From IMG/VR virus record IMGVR_UViG_3300045902_000378, positions 1 through 24,957 of that record: a stretch of DNA of 24,957 nucleotides. One strand, 5' to 3'. This DNA comes from a virus. The position numbers and the translations under genes were made by a program. Positions within the stretch are counted from its first letter, which is position 1; each line of letters opens with the position of its first letter. Under the pieces are notes generated by a model that searched no databases, was not told the DNA's origin, and was given only the letters and a program-made list of their open reading frames with translations. Below are positions 1 to 7,369 of the stretch, in pieces.

Positions 1-1
1 T

Positions 2-676
2 GGTGCAGTCGGACAAGCCGCTGCGGCGGCGACGGCCATTCCCGGCGTCGCGTCCGGTTTAGCGTCGGCCGCCCCAGGTCTCGCGGCAGCAGCGCCGTTT
101 ATCGCAGTCGGCGCCGCAATCGCAGCCGTTCCGGCGGCGGGCGCGTTGACGCTCCAAATGATCGCGGACCAGGCCCGCGGTCGAATCGGCGGCTTGTCGC
201 CCGACGTGGCGCAGGCGAAATCAATCGCGTCCGTGCGACAGCTCGCGGCCGATCAAGCCACGGCGCGAATCCTGGGCGACGAAATTGCTGAGAACATCGA
301 CGTGCGCAGCCGGATCAGGGCAGCACGGCAGGGGCTTACGGCTCAGGCCGCTGAACCGCTGCTTCAGAACTTCAACGCCATCCTGGAAGTCCTGGCATTC
401 ATGTTGGAGAAAGCCAATCAGGTGGCGCAGGATAATCCCGGTGTCGTGTCTGGTGCGTCGCGGCTCGCGGCTCGGACTGCACTCAACGCGTTTTTTCCGG
501 GCCTTGGCGACGCGTTTGATTTCTATTTGCCCATGCTGAGCAAGCTGCTCGGCGACAAGCCGCCCGATGTCAGCGGCAATCTGCTCATCGACCTCAAGCC
601 GCTGCCGCTGCCGTATCCATTCAACGGGGCCGACGAAAGGCTGCCGACACCGCCCGCCATGATGCCAGGATTCTGA
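2..676 (+). CDS. C-terminal end of a tape-measure-like tail protein (5' partial)
   Basis: The reading frame is open from base 2 with no stop, so the gene begins before the window; the TTG at 146 is only an internal codon. The visible 224 residues start with a long Ala/Gly-rich hydrophobic stretch (bases 2-145), then helical, charged sequence and a Pro-rich tail ending in PGF. Hydrophobic Ala/Gly-rich helices are common in tail tape-measure proteins, which set tail length and pass through the membrane during DNA entry. That assignment is inference from composition and from the neighbouring structural genes; no family motif is recognised. It is followed within 4 bases by the end of the opposite-strand membrane-protein gene. 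Confidence 0.75.
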   Translation, partial: GAVGQAAAAATAIPGVASGLASAAPGLAAAAPFIAVGAAIAAVPAAGALTLQMIADQARGRIGGLSPDVAQAKSIASVRQLAADQATARILGDEIAENIDVRSRIRAARQGLTAQAAEPLLQNFNAILEVLAFMLEKANQVAQDNPGVVSGASRLAARTALNAFFPGLGDAFDFYLPMLSKLLGDKPPDVSGNLLIDLKPLPLPYPFNGADERLPTPPAMMPGF

Positions 677-679
677 AAA

Positions 680-1045
680 CTACTTACGAGGCAAGGCAAG
701 ATGCATCACCGCAAGAACTACAAGTGAAATAGCGTACGGAATTGTCGGGCAGCACAAACCGATGCTCAGCGTACCAATGATTGCCCCTACGAACCAATCA
801 CCTTGATTGTAGATACTTCCCGTTGACCTGTTGATGACGATAGTTCCCGAGTGTTGCAAATCGGGATCAAGGAAGTACGTGCCAAAAGACCATAGGGTAA
901 GCACGGCCATGCCTGACAACCACAGTGCAGTAGCAGCGACTAGGAGCATGCGAACATTTGCACGCGAATTGTTCGCTCGAGTCCTATGGTACGGCGGTCT
1001 CTGTACCGGTGGGGGGACTGGCGGCGGAATAGGTATCTGGCTCAT
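680..1045 (-). CDS. Small two-TM membrane protein, probable phage moron
   Basis: A 121-residue protein on the strand opposite to all surrounding structural genes. It has a Pro-rich N terminus (about residues 3-20), a basic stretch, a first hydrophobic segment at about residues 33-55, a loop, and a second long hydrophobic segment at about residues 85-118. The block is visibly less GC-rich than its neighbours, as expected for an independently acquired gene. A good sigma70-like promoter (1052-1081) sits directly upstream on the same strand, leaving only about 6 bases before the ATG. The family is not recognised. Lysogenic conversion or superinfection exclusion is a reasonable guess from the context, but nothing in the sequence proves it. 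Confidence 0.65.
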   Translation of the reverse strand: MSQIPIPPPVPPPVQRPPYHRTRANNSRANVRMLLVAATALWLSGMAVLTLWSFGTYFLDPDLQHSGTIVINRSTGSIYNQGDWFVGAIIGTLSIGLCCPTIPYAISLVVLAVMHLALPRK

Positions 1046-1051
1046 GTCGCC

Positions 1052-1081
1052 AGTCTAAATCGCATCGTCCTGAAAAGTCAA
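1052..1081 (-). promoter_or_regulatory. Promoter for the opposite-strand membrane protein
   Basis: Read on the minus strand, TTGACT (bases 1081-1076) is followed after 18 bases by TAGACT (1057-1052). The -10 box ends 6 bases before the ATG at 1045, so transcription would begin at or next to the start codon (leaderless). The same TAGACT -10 recurs in the leftward promoter at 14313-14341. The -35 box abuts the start of the rightward 596-aa gene. Confidence 0.5.
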
Positions 1082-1082
1082 A

Positions 1083-2873
1083 ATGGCCACGATCGTCAAC
1101 ACGAATCTCGCCGGCTTCACCGTGACCTACAACGGTGTCCAGTTTGGCGGTGCGGACGCGCCGGGAATCGTCGTGGGCAACAACGTATTTCGCAGCACGC
1201 CGCCCATGTACGGCTGGGAAAGCACGCCGCGGTACGACGAATCTCGCCGCGCCGTGATGGGCCTCGACATCACGCTCACCGTGCGAACGATCGTCTATGA
1301 ATCAAGCGTGGCCGCGATGTCGGACAACATGGCGGCGCTGCGGAGAAAGCTGTCGGAACCCGGCAAGGCGCTGGCCATCGTCGGCCTGGGCAGCGGCTTC
1401 GGTAATATTGTCAGCCCGGCCGGCAACTATCTCGACCTCGACAACGGGCCCAAGCCTGGCAAGCTGTCGGCCGTGCCGCTGGGTCAACTGGCGTGGGAAC
1501 TGGGCTGGACCATCTCGTTCTTCATCAGCGAGTGCGCCAGCGCGAGCACGGACTTGCTCGCGTTCCTGGCGTTCAATTTCACCAGTACCTGGGTCAACGA
1601 CTTCGAGGGGCTTTGCACGCGGACGATTCAGGGCCATGTCGTCATTCCGCAAGTTCGAAACGCCGCGAGCCCCAAGGCAGTGCTGCACGTCGCCGAAGAA
1701 ACGCGCGGCAACATCGTCGTCAGCGTGCCGCCGGGCTTCCGTCGTGTGCAAAACCTCTGGAACGAAACCATCGACAAGAGCCGGCTGAATTTCTCCATCG
1801 TGGATGAGCAACTTGAGGGGGACGTGCTGCCGCCGGGCATCGTGGAAGCCGATGGTTCATTTGGATTCTCGACAGGGGACGACAGCGGCGGGATGAGCAA
1901 CGGCATCGCCACGATGACGATGAGTCTCAAGACGGCCCCGAATCAGCCGCGGAACTTAGCCGGGCAGTTATTCCTGGCCGCCGCACTGAGCAAGCAAGGC
2001 GAAATAACCGCCGGCATAGCTGCGGCTAAAGCAGCCGATCCGAGCCTCCCCGATGGCAGCGTTATCCCGATCCGACTGGCCATCGTGAACGGCAAGTTTG
2101 ACCGTGCTCGCCACACTGAAGCGACGATCAGTTGGAAGGTCACACAATCGCTCAACAGCCTTTTGCTCGCCACTGGCATTTGGACGCCAATCGCGCCGAA
2201 CAATGAGACGCAGTGGAAAGCCTCAATGGCCGCGTTGTGGGGCAACCGCGGCTTTAGCGGCATCGGCTCCAGCGCCGCCGAAGCGGTGATCATCGACGTG
2301 TGCGACAACCGCACGGCAGCCACGATCGGCGTCGTCGGTTCGAACCCAAACAACCCGGCCAACGCTTCGCTCCCGTCGCTCACGTGTCCGGACATCCCCG
2401 CCAATGGAGGCTGGCTGCACTATGACCTGGACATCCGCGTTCATCGCGAAGAACATCAGACCGAGCATCGGCGCGCCGCGGCTTACCTGCCTATCATCGG
2501 GCAAATCTTCGGGACCGATCCGCTCCTGAGCAATGACATCGACCTGCCAGTACCGGACGTTCAGCAATCCGCCAGCGATGAGCACCTGACCGAGTATCAC
2601 GGATTCCCGACCACATTGGTTGCGCTGAACTTCGTCGGCCTGCGGTTCAAGAACAAACCGTTCATGCCGCAAGTCAAGACGATTGGCGGGCATCCAGCGA
2701 TCCCAATTACATCGCCTACCGGTTCGCCAAAAATCGTCTTTGATGCCTTCGGCTGCCCGATTTGGCTACTCAAGAGCCAGGTCATTTACCGGGTGTCCGG
2801 CGTCGTGACCAAGATCAAGGCGACCGGCAGCTTGACTAGTGCCGCCGCCCCCGACGTTCCTATTGACCTGTAA
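1083..2873 (+). CDS. Probable tail structural protein, 596 aa
   Basis: A complete 596-residue soluble protein without signal peptide or membrane segments, rich in beta-type sequence (many V/I/T/G). It begins MATIVNTNLAG and contains a segment with WESTPRYDESRR followed by beta-like repeats. No catalytic motif is seen. Its position between a tape-measure-like protein and the frameshift gene suggests a tail tube, baseplate or tail-completion component, but I do not recognise the family. The ATG at 1083 lacks a clear Shine-Dalgarno sequence. The next gene starts 5 bases after its stop, so the two are co-transcribed. The opposite-strand gene just upstream interrupts what would otherwise be a continuous tail operon. 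Confidence 0.8.
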   Translation: MATIVNTNLAGFTVTYNGVQFGGADAPGIVVGNNVFRSTPPMYGWESTPRYDESRRAVMGLDITLTVRTIVYESSVAAMSDNMAALRRKLSEPGKALAIVGLGSGFGNIVSPAGNYLDLDNGPKPGKLSAVPLGQLAWELGWTISFFISECASASTDLLAFLAFNFTSTWVNDFEGLCTRTIQGHVVIPQVRNAASPKAVLHVAEETRGNIVVSVPPGFRRVQNLWNETIDKSRLNFSIVDEQLEGDVLPPGIVEADGSFGFSTGDDSGGMSNGIATMTMSLKTAPNQPRNLAGQLFLAAALSKQGEITAGIAAAKAADPSLPDGSVIPIRLAIVNGKFDRARHTEATISWKVTQSLNSLLLATGIWTPIAPNNETQWKASMAALWGNRGFSGIGSSAAEAVIIDVCDNRTAATIGVVGSNPNNPANASLPSLTCPDIPANGGWLHYDLDIRVHREEHQTEHRRAAAYLPIIGQIFGTDPLLSNDIDLPVPDVQQSASDEHLTEYHGFPTTLVALNFVGLRFKNKPFMPQVKTIGGHPAIPITSPTGSPKIVFDAFGCPIWLLKSQVIYRVSGVVTKIKATGSLTSAAAPDVPIDL

Positions 2874-2878
2874 ACACC

Positions 2879-3226
2879 ATGCACTACGCCACGCTCCAAC
2901 TCAACACGCCGGCCGTCATCACGGTCCAAACCGCCGACGGCTCCGCCACGGCCCAGATCGACGTGTATCAAGCCCGGCGCATGCTCGAAGACGCCGGCCG
3001 CAAGCCGAGCGACGAAGCCAAATGGGCGCACGTGCTCGCCTACCTGGCCGACAAGCTAGGCGTGCCGCGCGAGGAACTGGCCGAGAGCAACGCGATCGAA
3101 CTGAACGACGCGATCATCGCGCTTGTGCTCCGGCTCAACGGCGAGCGTCAAAAAAAAACCGAACAGATTGCCTGCTCGCTCACCTCTACCCCGGAATCCC
3201 GGCCGGCTACCGCGACTGGCCCCTAG
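2879..3226 (+). CDS. Zero-frame product of a frameshift gene pair (tail-assembly-chaperone-like)
   Basis: A 115-residue protein beginning MHYATLQLNTPAVI, with an N-terminal beta-like part and helices to about residue 90. The tail after the A9 run (CSLTSTPESRP...) is low-complexity. It starts 5 bases after the previous gene. At 3150-3158 the mRNA reads A AAA AAA in the correct phase for -1 slippage, and the -1 frame continues open to 3429. A short form plus a longer -1 fused form is the classic layout of tail assembly chaperones (lambda G/GT type). The location just before the portal gene, and not just before a tape-measure gene, is atypical, so the chaperone role is tentative. Confidence 0.75.
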   Translation: MHYATLQLNTPAVITVQTADGSATAQIDVYQARRMLEDAGRKPSDEAKWAHVLAYLADKLGVPREELAESNAIELNDAIIALVLRLNGERQKKTEQIACSLTSTPESRPATATGP

Positions 3227-3429
3227 AAGAAAAGGAATCCTGGCTGGCCAATGTGCCGGCTGTGCTGGCGTATGCCGATGAACAGCGGCGGCGATTGGAC
3301 CCGCGGACCCCGGAAGGCATTTACAACCTCGTCCTGGCCCAGACCGGCAACACCGAACTGGCAGAGCAAGCCCTGACGCGAGCCAAGGAAGACCTGAAGC
3401 TGGCCCGGATGGAAGGCACACGGATATGA
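2879..3429 (+). CDS. -1 frameshift fusion product, about 183 aa
   Basis: If ribosomes slip back one base on A-AAA-AAA (3151-3157), translation joins residues 1-93 of the upstream frame to 90 further residues coded by 3157-3426. The second part contains YPGIPAGYRDWPLEEKESW and helical, coding-like sequence with strongly biased GC codons, and it has no usable start codon of its own near the junction. Its stop TGA (3427-3429) overlaps the ATG of the portal gene in an ATGA, which would couple portal translation to the frameshifted product and not to the short form that ends about 200 bases earlier. This coupling is independent support that the -1 frame is translated. Confidence 0.65.
3150..3158 (+). 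other. A9 slippery site for -1 frameshifting
   Basis: Nine consecutive A in a GC-rich coding region. The zero-frame codons are CAA AAA AAA ACC, giving the canonical heptamer A AAA AAA. The -1 frame is open for 90 codons after it and ends exactly at the portal start. Confidence 0.7.
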
Positions 3430-6400
3430 GTTGGTTCGACTACCTGCGATCGTTCAGCACGCGGCGCGAGAAGCTCAAGGAGCGCGTCGTGACCAGCGAC
3501 CCCACGGCGGGCCTGCCGGCGCACGCGCCGCAGTTTTTCGGCAGCGAACTGCTCGTGAACCAACTTCCGCCGTATCACCTCGCCCATGGCCGGCTGATGC
3601 TCCGCAGCGACCCGCTGGTCCAGTTCGCGCTCAACGTTCGCAATGCCGCCCTGATGGTCGCCGAAGTCGAGATCACGGCCAAAGAGCCGGTCGTTCAGCA
3701 GTGGGTCCAAAAGCAGTGGGACGTGCTCTGGAACAAGCACCGCAACAAGATTCTGGCCACGAAGGCGTGGGGTTTCGGTCCGCTGCAAATCGTCTTCAAG
3801 GCCGGACCCGGCGGGCTCATCGAAATCGAGGACGTGAAGGATTTCGCGCCCGAGCGGACGAGAGCCGAGGAGTGCGGCGGCAAGGTGTGCGGGTTCAAGA
3901 TTCAGGATCGCAAGCTGCGTTTCCCGCAGGGCCTCTGGCTCACCTTTAACAGCGAATACGGCTCGCCCTACGGCACGGGCTGCCTGCGGCGGCAATATCC
4001 GGCGTGGTTCGAAAAGTGGACCAATCACGGCGCGAAGAAACTTCTGCAACTGCGGATGTTGAAGGACGCCTATATCGGCGACATTTTTTGGTATCCGAAG
4101 GACCAGCTCGTCCAGATTCCAGACGGCTTTGGCGGCGTGAAAACTATGCCCTGGCGCGACCTGGTGCGCGAACTCGGCGAGAACCGGCTGAGCGGAGCGG
4201 CCCAGTTCCTGCCCAGCGTCTATGACGACAAGAACAACAAACTGCTCGACTACACGCCGCCGCAGGACGTGCCCGGCGGCTCGCAAATCTTCGAGTGGAA
4301 CGAGCAGTGTGACGAAGGAATCCTGCGCGGGGCCGACGTGCCCATGGAGGTTGTGAAGGCCAGTGAGACCGGCAGCGGATACAGCGGCCGCTCGATTCCG
4401 TTCATGGTCGTGCTGTCGGTCTGTACGGGCGAGCTCACCGAATACATCCAATGCATCGAGCAGCAGGTGCTCAGGCCGGCGGCCTGGCTGAACTGGGGCG
4501 GCGATCCGCAGTTCGAAATCAAGCCAAAGTCGCTGGTGGAGTCGTTCGCGCAAGATGCCAGCGGCAGTCCGCTGGGCGGGGCCGCAATCGGCGGACAGCC
4601 GGGGCAGCGGCCGGAGCGACCATCGCCCCCGTCGCAACCTGGCATGCGCATGGGCTGGGTCGGCCACGACGGGCAAGTGACGCAATTTGACGAGGACAGT
4701 GATCGCTGGATCACGATCGGCGGCCGTGAGCAAGATGGTCGCAAGCACGTCGGGGGGTTCCCGGTGCAAATTGACCCCGACGGCCGGATCGTCAAAAGCG
4801 GAGGGCCGCAGGGGCTCGTCGGCAGGCACGTCTCCGAAGCTGGTGGCTACTTTGGACAAGAGCGGCGGCGTCAGGCTCGCGAACAGGAAGCCGCGGACTG
4901 GGGCGGCCGCAAGGGCTACAGCACGATCGTGGCCCGCCAGTCCGCACGCTGGAAGATCGACCCGGCGACCTATGAGAGCATCGCCGATCAGGTCTGGGCA
5001 GACCGGCTGCAGCAGCACGGCGAGCGGGAAGCAGCCAAGCAGTACGCCCGCAAGCGATTGAACCTCAACGCCGGCGATATCGAGCGGCTCGAGAATCAGG
5101 GCTTCGACCACGGCAGCGACCACAAGCGGATCAAGGGCCTGGACACGCTGGGCCGCGAAATGGCGTCGCTCTTCCCGGCGCTCGGCTGGGGCGAAGGTTA
5201 CGGCAGCGGTGATGACCGCGACTATGGCGCCGACGTGTGGGAACTGGTTAAAGAGGGCAAGCAAACGCTGCCCAGCAAGACGAGCCGGGAATACCACGCC
5301 GCGGTCGATGAGCATCTGGCCGAGGAATGGGACCGGCATAAGCGGCGCAAGTCCACACTCGTGGACGATGAGCCGGTTGATGATTCGCAGTTTGGAGAGG
5401 ACGGGCCGTTGCCGGGTGACGAGAAGATCGTCGATGGCAAGACGTACGTGTTTCGCGATCACCGGTGGCACATCGCGAACGACCAATCGGAACCGGAGTC
5501 CGAACCAGCCGACGCTAACATTAAAACCAGCGCCAGCCAGAGTCGTCCCCTGGAAAGGCTGCGCAATAAGCCACCGATCCCTGTTGCAGAAGTGATTCCA
5601 CAGTTCCACGGCAATATCGGCGAAGCTCGAAAGTGGGCGATGGAGAACCTGCGCGGCAAACCGTATGTGAACAACGAAACCGGAATGTCGATTAGGGTCG
5701 CCCGACGTGCGATCGAAAAAGCAACGAGCGAGTCCGCGGTAGCCAAAAGCGGCACACCCAATCACTTGGAGGCGCTGACGGCACTGCCTGATCTCTTGGA
5801 GCGGGCCGTGCTTGCGGAATCACATGCGGACCGCGGTGACTCGCCCGACATCGGCAGCATGCACCGCTTTTATGCGCCACTGAGAGTTGGCAAAGACACC
5901 TACCGGGTCAAGCTGACCGTGAAAGAATACCGCCGCGAGGGCACGACGTTCTACACGCATGAACTGGCGGAAATAGAAGTGCCCGCAAGGAAGCTGGTAC
6001 AGGACGCCGAAGGCGTTGCCCCTACCACACAAGCGGGCACTCACGTAAGTATATCGGACCTTCTGCGCGGGGCCAAGAACCAAAAAGGCGAACCGCTCAT
6101 TCCTGAAGCCCCGACCCAGTTCGACGAAGCCGATCCAGTCGCCGAAGATGTCGCCACCACTGGTTCTCGCTCCGCTCGCCAGCGTATTCGCCGCGCTGCC
6201 AGTCGCATCCGGGCGCTAAAAAAAAACGCCCTGACGCCGCTGACTGAATTAGCGCAGATCGTCGAAGGCGAACTGCTCGCCTTGCACCGCGGTCTCTCTG
6301 CAGACCTCGCCGCGTCGATGCTCGGCGGTCATCTTGTCGGCGCTGCCGAAGCCTGGACCTCGCTGCCCGCTGCCTTCGCGCCGCCGCCGGCCGTCCCGTC

Positions 6401-7169
6401 ACTGCCGCCTGCACCGCCCGCAGGGCCACCTTCACTGGCCGACATGCTGGGGCCGGACGAGCCGCCGCCCGCGGTGAGTTTTCCTGTGGTCGAAGACGCG
6501 CGAGACGTGCTCGCCGAGGCCCCTGTAGCTGTCCAGCCGGACTACCGGGCCACAGCCGAGGCGGTGAAACAGGGTGCGTTTGCAATCACGGGCGACTTGA
6601 CCGAAGCGGCCGTGGCTGACGTGCGTGACATCCTCGTCGAGAATCTGGCCAAGGGCCCGGATCGCGAGTCGTTTATCGAAGCGGTCATAGAGCGACTCGG
6701 CGAAGGCGGCCCGCTATCAGAAGCCCGCGTCGAGACGATCTTTCGCACGAACGTTGCAACAGCGATCAGCGACGGCACTGAGAAGGCGCTCAAGAATCCG
6801 ATAGTGGCCGACGCGTTTCCCTATCGGGCCTATTACTCGACCACGGATAACCGCGTCCGCAAGGAGCACCGCGCCCTCGAGAAACACGGCCTGGACGGCA
6901 CGAATATCTACCGGGCTGACGATCCCGTATGGGCCATGTTCCGGCCGCCCTGGGCATTCAACTGTCGTTGCGCCTGGTCCCCGGTCTCCGTCGAGCAAGC
7001 CGCCCGCCGCGGTGTCCGCGAGGCGCAGGAGTGGCTAGAGCGTGCCAAGGCGATGGCGGCCGAGCTCGGCGGCAGCGAGTACCAGTATTTCGAACGTACG
7101 GCGCCGGCATCGCCCGCGTGGGTCGCGCCGCCGCCGTTTCAACCCGATCCGGAGTTTCAGCGCCAGTGA
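3426..7169 (+). CDS. Portal - LPD3-like polyvalent - MuF head morphogenesis fusion
   Basis: A 1247-residue protein. Residues 1 to about 385 resemble the Mu gp29/DUF935 type of portal, the ring through which DNA is packaged and ejected. A Pro-rich linker follows at about 385-410, then an unassigned charged region at about 410-690 with repeated GG/VGG turns. At about 725-850 lies a segment (IGEARKWAMENLRGK ... YTHELAEIEVPA) that resembles LPD3, a 'large polyvalent protein' domain. A second Pro-rich linker (about 980-1020) leads to a C-terminal MuF (SPP1 gp7/Mu gpF) domain at about 1090-1185, with the hallmark RKEHRAL and NCRC motifs. The portal and MuF genes are usually separate neighbours. The start ATG overlaps the previous stop, and the next gene overlaps its stop. 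An A9 run lies at codons 932-933. Confidence 0.85.
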   Translation: MSWFDYLRSFSTRREKLKERVVTSDPTAGLPAHAPQFFGSELLVNQLPPYHLAHGRLMLRSDPLVQFALNVRNAALMVAEVEITAKEPVVQQWVQKQWDVLWNKHRNKILATKAWGFGPLQIVFKAGPGGLIEIEDVKDFAPERTRAEECGGKVCGFKIQDRKLRFPQGLWLTFNSEYGSPYGTGCLRRQYPAWFEKWTNHGAKKLLQLRMLKDAYIGDIFWYPKDQLVQIPDGFGGVKTMPWRDLVRELGENRLSGAAQFLPSVYDDKNNKLLDYTPPQDVPGGSQIFEWNEQCDEGILRGADVPMEVVKASETGSGYSGRSIPFMVVLSVCTGELTEYIQCIEQQVLRPAAWLNWGGDPQFEIKPKSLVESFAQDASGSPLGGAAIGGQPGQRPERPSPPSQPGMRMGWVGHDGQVTQFDEDSDRWITIGGREQDGRKHVGGFPVQIDPDGRIVKSGGPQGLVGRHVSEAGGYFGQERRRQAREQEAADWGGRKGYSTIVARQSARWKIDPATYESIADQVWADRLQQHGEREAAKQYARKRLNLNAGDIERLENQGFDHGSDHKRIKGLDTLGREMASLFPALGWGEGYGSGDDRDYGADVWELVKEGKQTLPSKTSREYHAAVDEHLAEEWDRHKRRKSTLVDDEPVDDSQFGEDGPLPGDEKIVDGKTYVFRDHRWHIANDQSEPESEPADANIKTSASQSRPLERLRNKPPIPVAEVIPQFHGNIGEARKWAMENLRGKPYVNNETGMSIRVARRAIEKATSESAVAKSGTPNHLEALTALPDLLERAVLAESHADRGDSPDIGSMHRFYAPLRVGKDTYRVKLTVKEYRREGTTFYTHELAEIEVPARKLVQDAEGVAPTTQAGTHVSISDLLRGAKNQKGEPLIPEAPTQFDEADPVAEDVATTGSRSARQRIRRAASRIRALKKNALTPLTELAQIVEGELLALHRGLSADLAASMLGGHLVGAAEAWTSLPAAFAPPPAVPSLPPAPPAGPPSLADMLGPDEPPPAVSFPVVEDARDVLAEAPVAVQPDYRATAEAVKQGAFAITGDLTEAAVADVRDILVENLAKGPDRESFIEAVIERLGEGGPLSEARVETIFRTNVATAISDGTEKALKNPIVADAFPYRAYYSTTDNRVRKEHRALEKHGLDGTNIYRADDPVWAMFRPPWAFNCRCAWSPVSVEQAARRGVREAQEWLERAKAMAAELGGSEYQYFERTAPASPAWVAPPPFQPDPEFQRQ
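6218..6226 (+). other. Second A9 slippery-type run, inside the portal-MuF gene
   Basis: Codons CTA AAA AAA AAC give the heptamer A AAA AAA in the zero frame, as in the upstream site. A -1 slip reads seven more codons and meets TGA at 6245-6247. A +1 shift meets TGA at 6232-6234. Either event would release a portal plus LPD3 protein of about 940 residues without MuF. Confidence 0.45.
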
Positions 7170-7366
7170 CACCCGTCATCGAACTGAAGATCAGCATGAA
7201 CCAGCAAGGCCAGATTCAGGTGAGCGGTCCCCTGGAAAACAAAATCGCCTGCTACGGCCTCTTGGAAGCGGCCAAGGAGACCATCGCGGCGTTCCACGCC
7301 AAAAAGGCGTCCGGTCCCACGATCGTCCCCGCATCGGCTGACACCCTGCAAAAACTCGGCAACTAA
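7166..7366 (+). CDS. Small structural-region protein, 66 aa
   Basis: The GTG start overlaps the portal-MuF stop (GTGA), an arrangement typical of translational coupling. An ATG ten codons further on is the alternative start. The 66-residue product contains GQIQVSGPLENKIACYGLLE followed by an amphipathic helix and is acidic to neutral, with no membrane segment. Small proteins of this look occur among phage structural genes, but I cannot name a function. It ends 3 bases before the next gene. Confidence 0.7.
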   Translation: MTPVIELKISMNQQGQIQVSGPLENKIACYGLLEAAKETIAAFHAKKASGPTIVPASADTLQKLGN

Positions 7367-7369
7367 CGC

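Noticed and set aside
3321-5765. 814-aa open frame on the minus strand
   Set aside because: It is antisense to the portal-MuF gene, whose motifs and ATGA overlap are convincing. Long antisense frames are common in GC-rich coding DNA.
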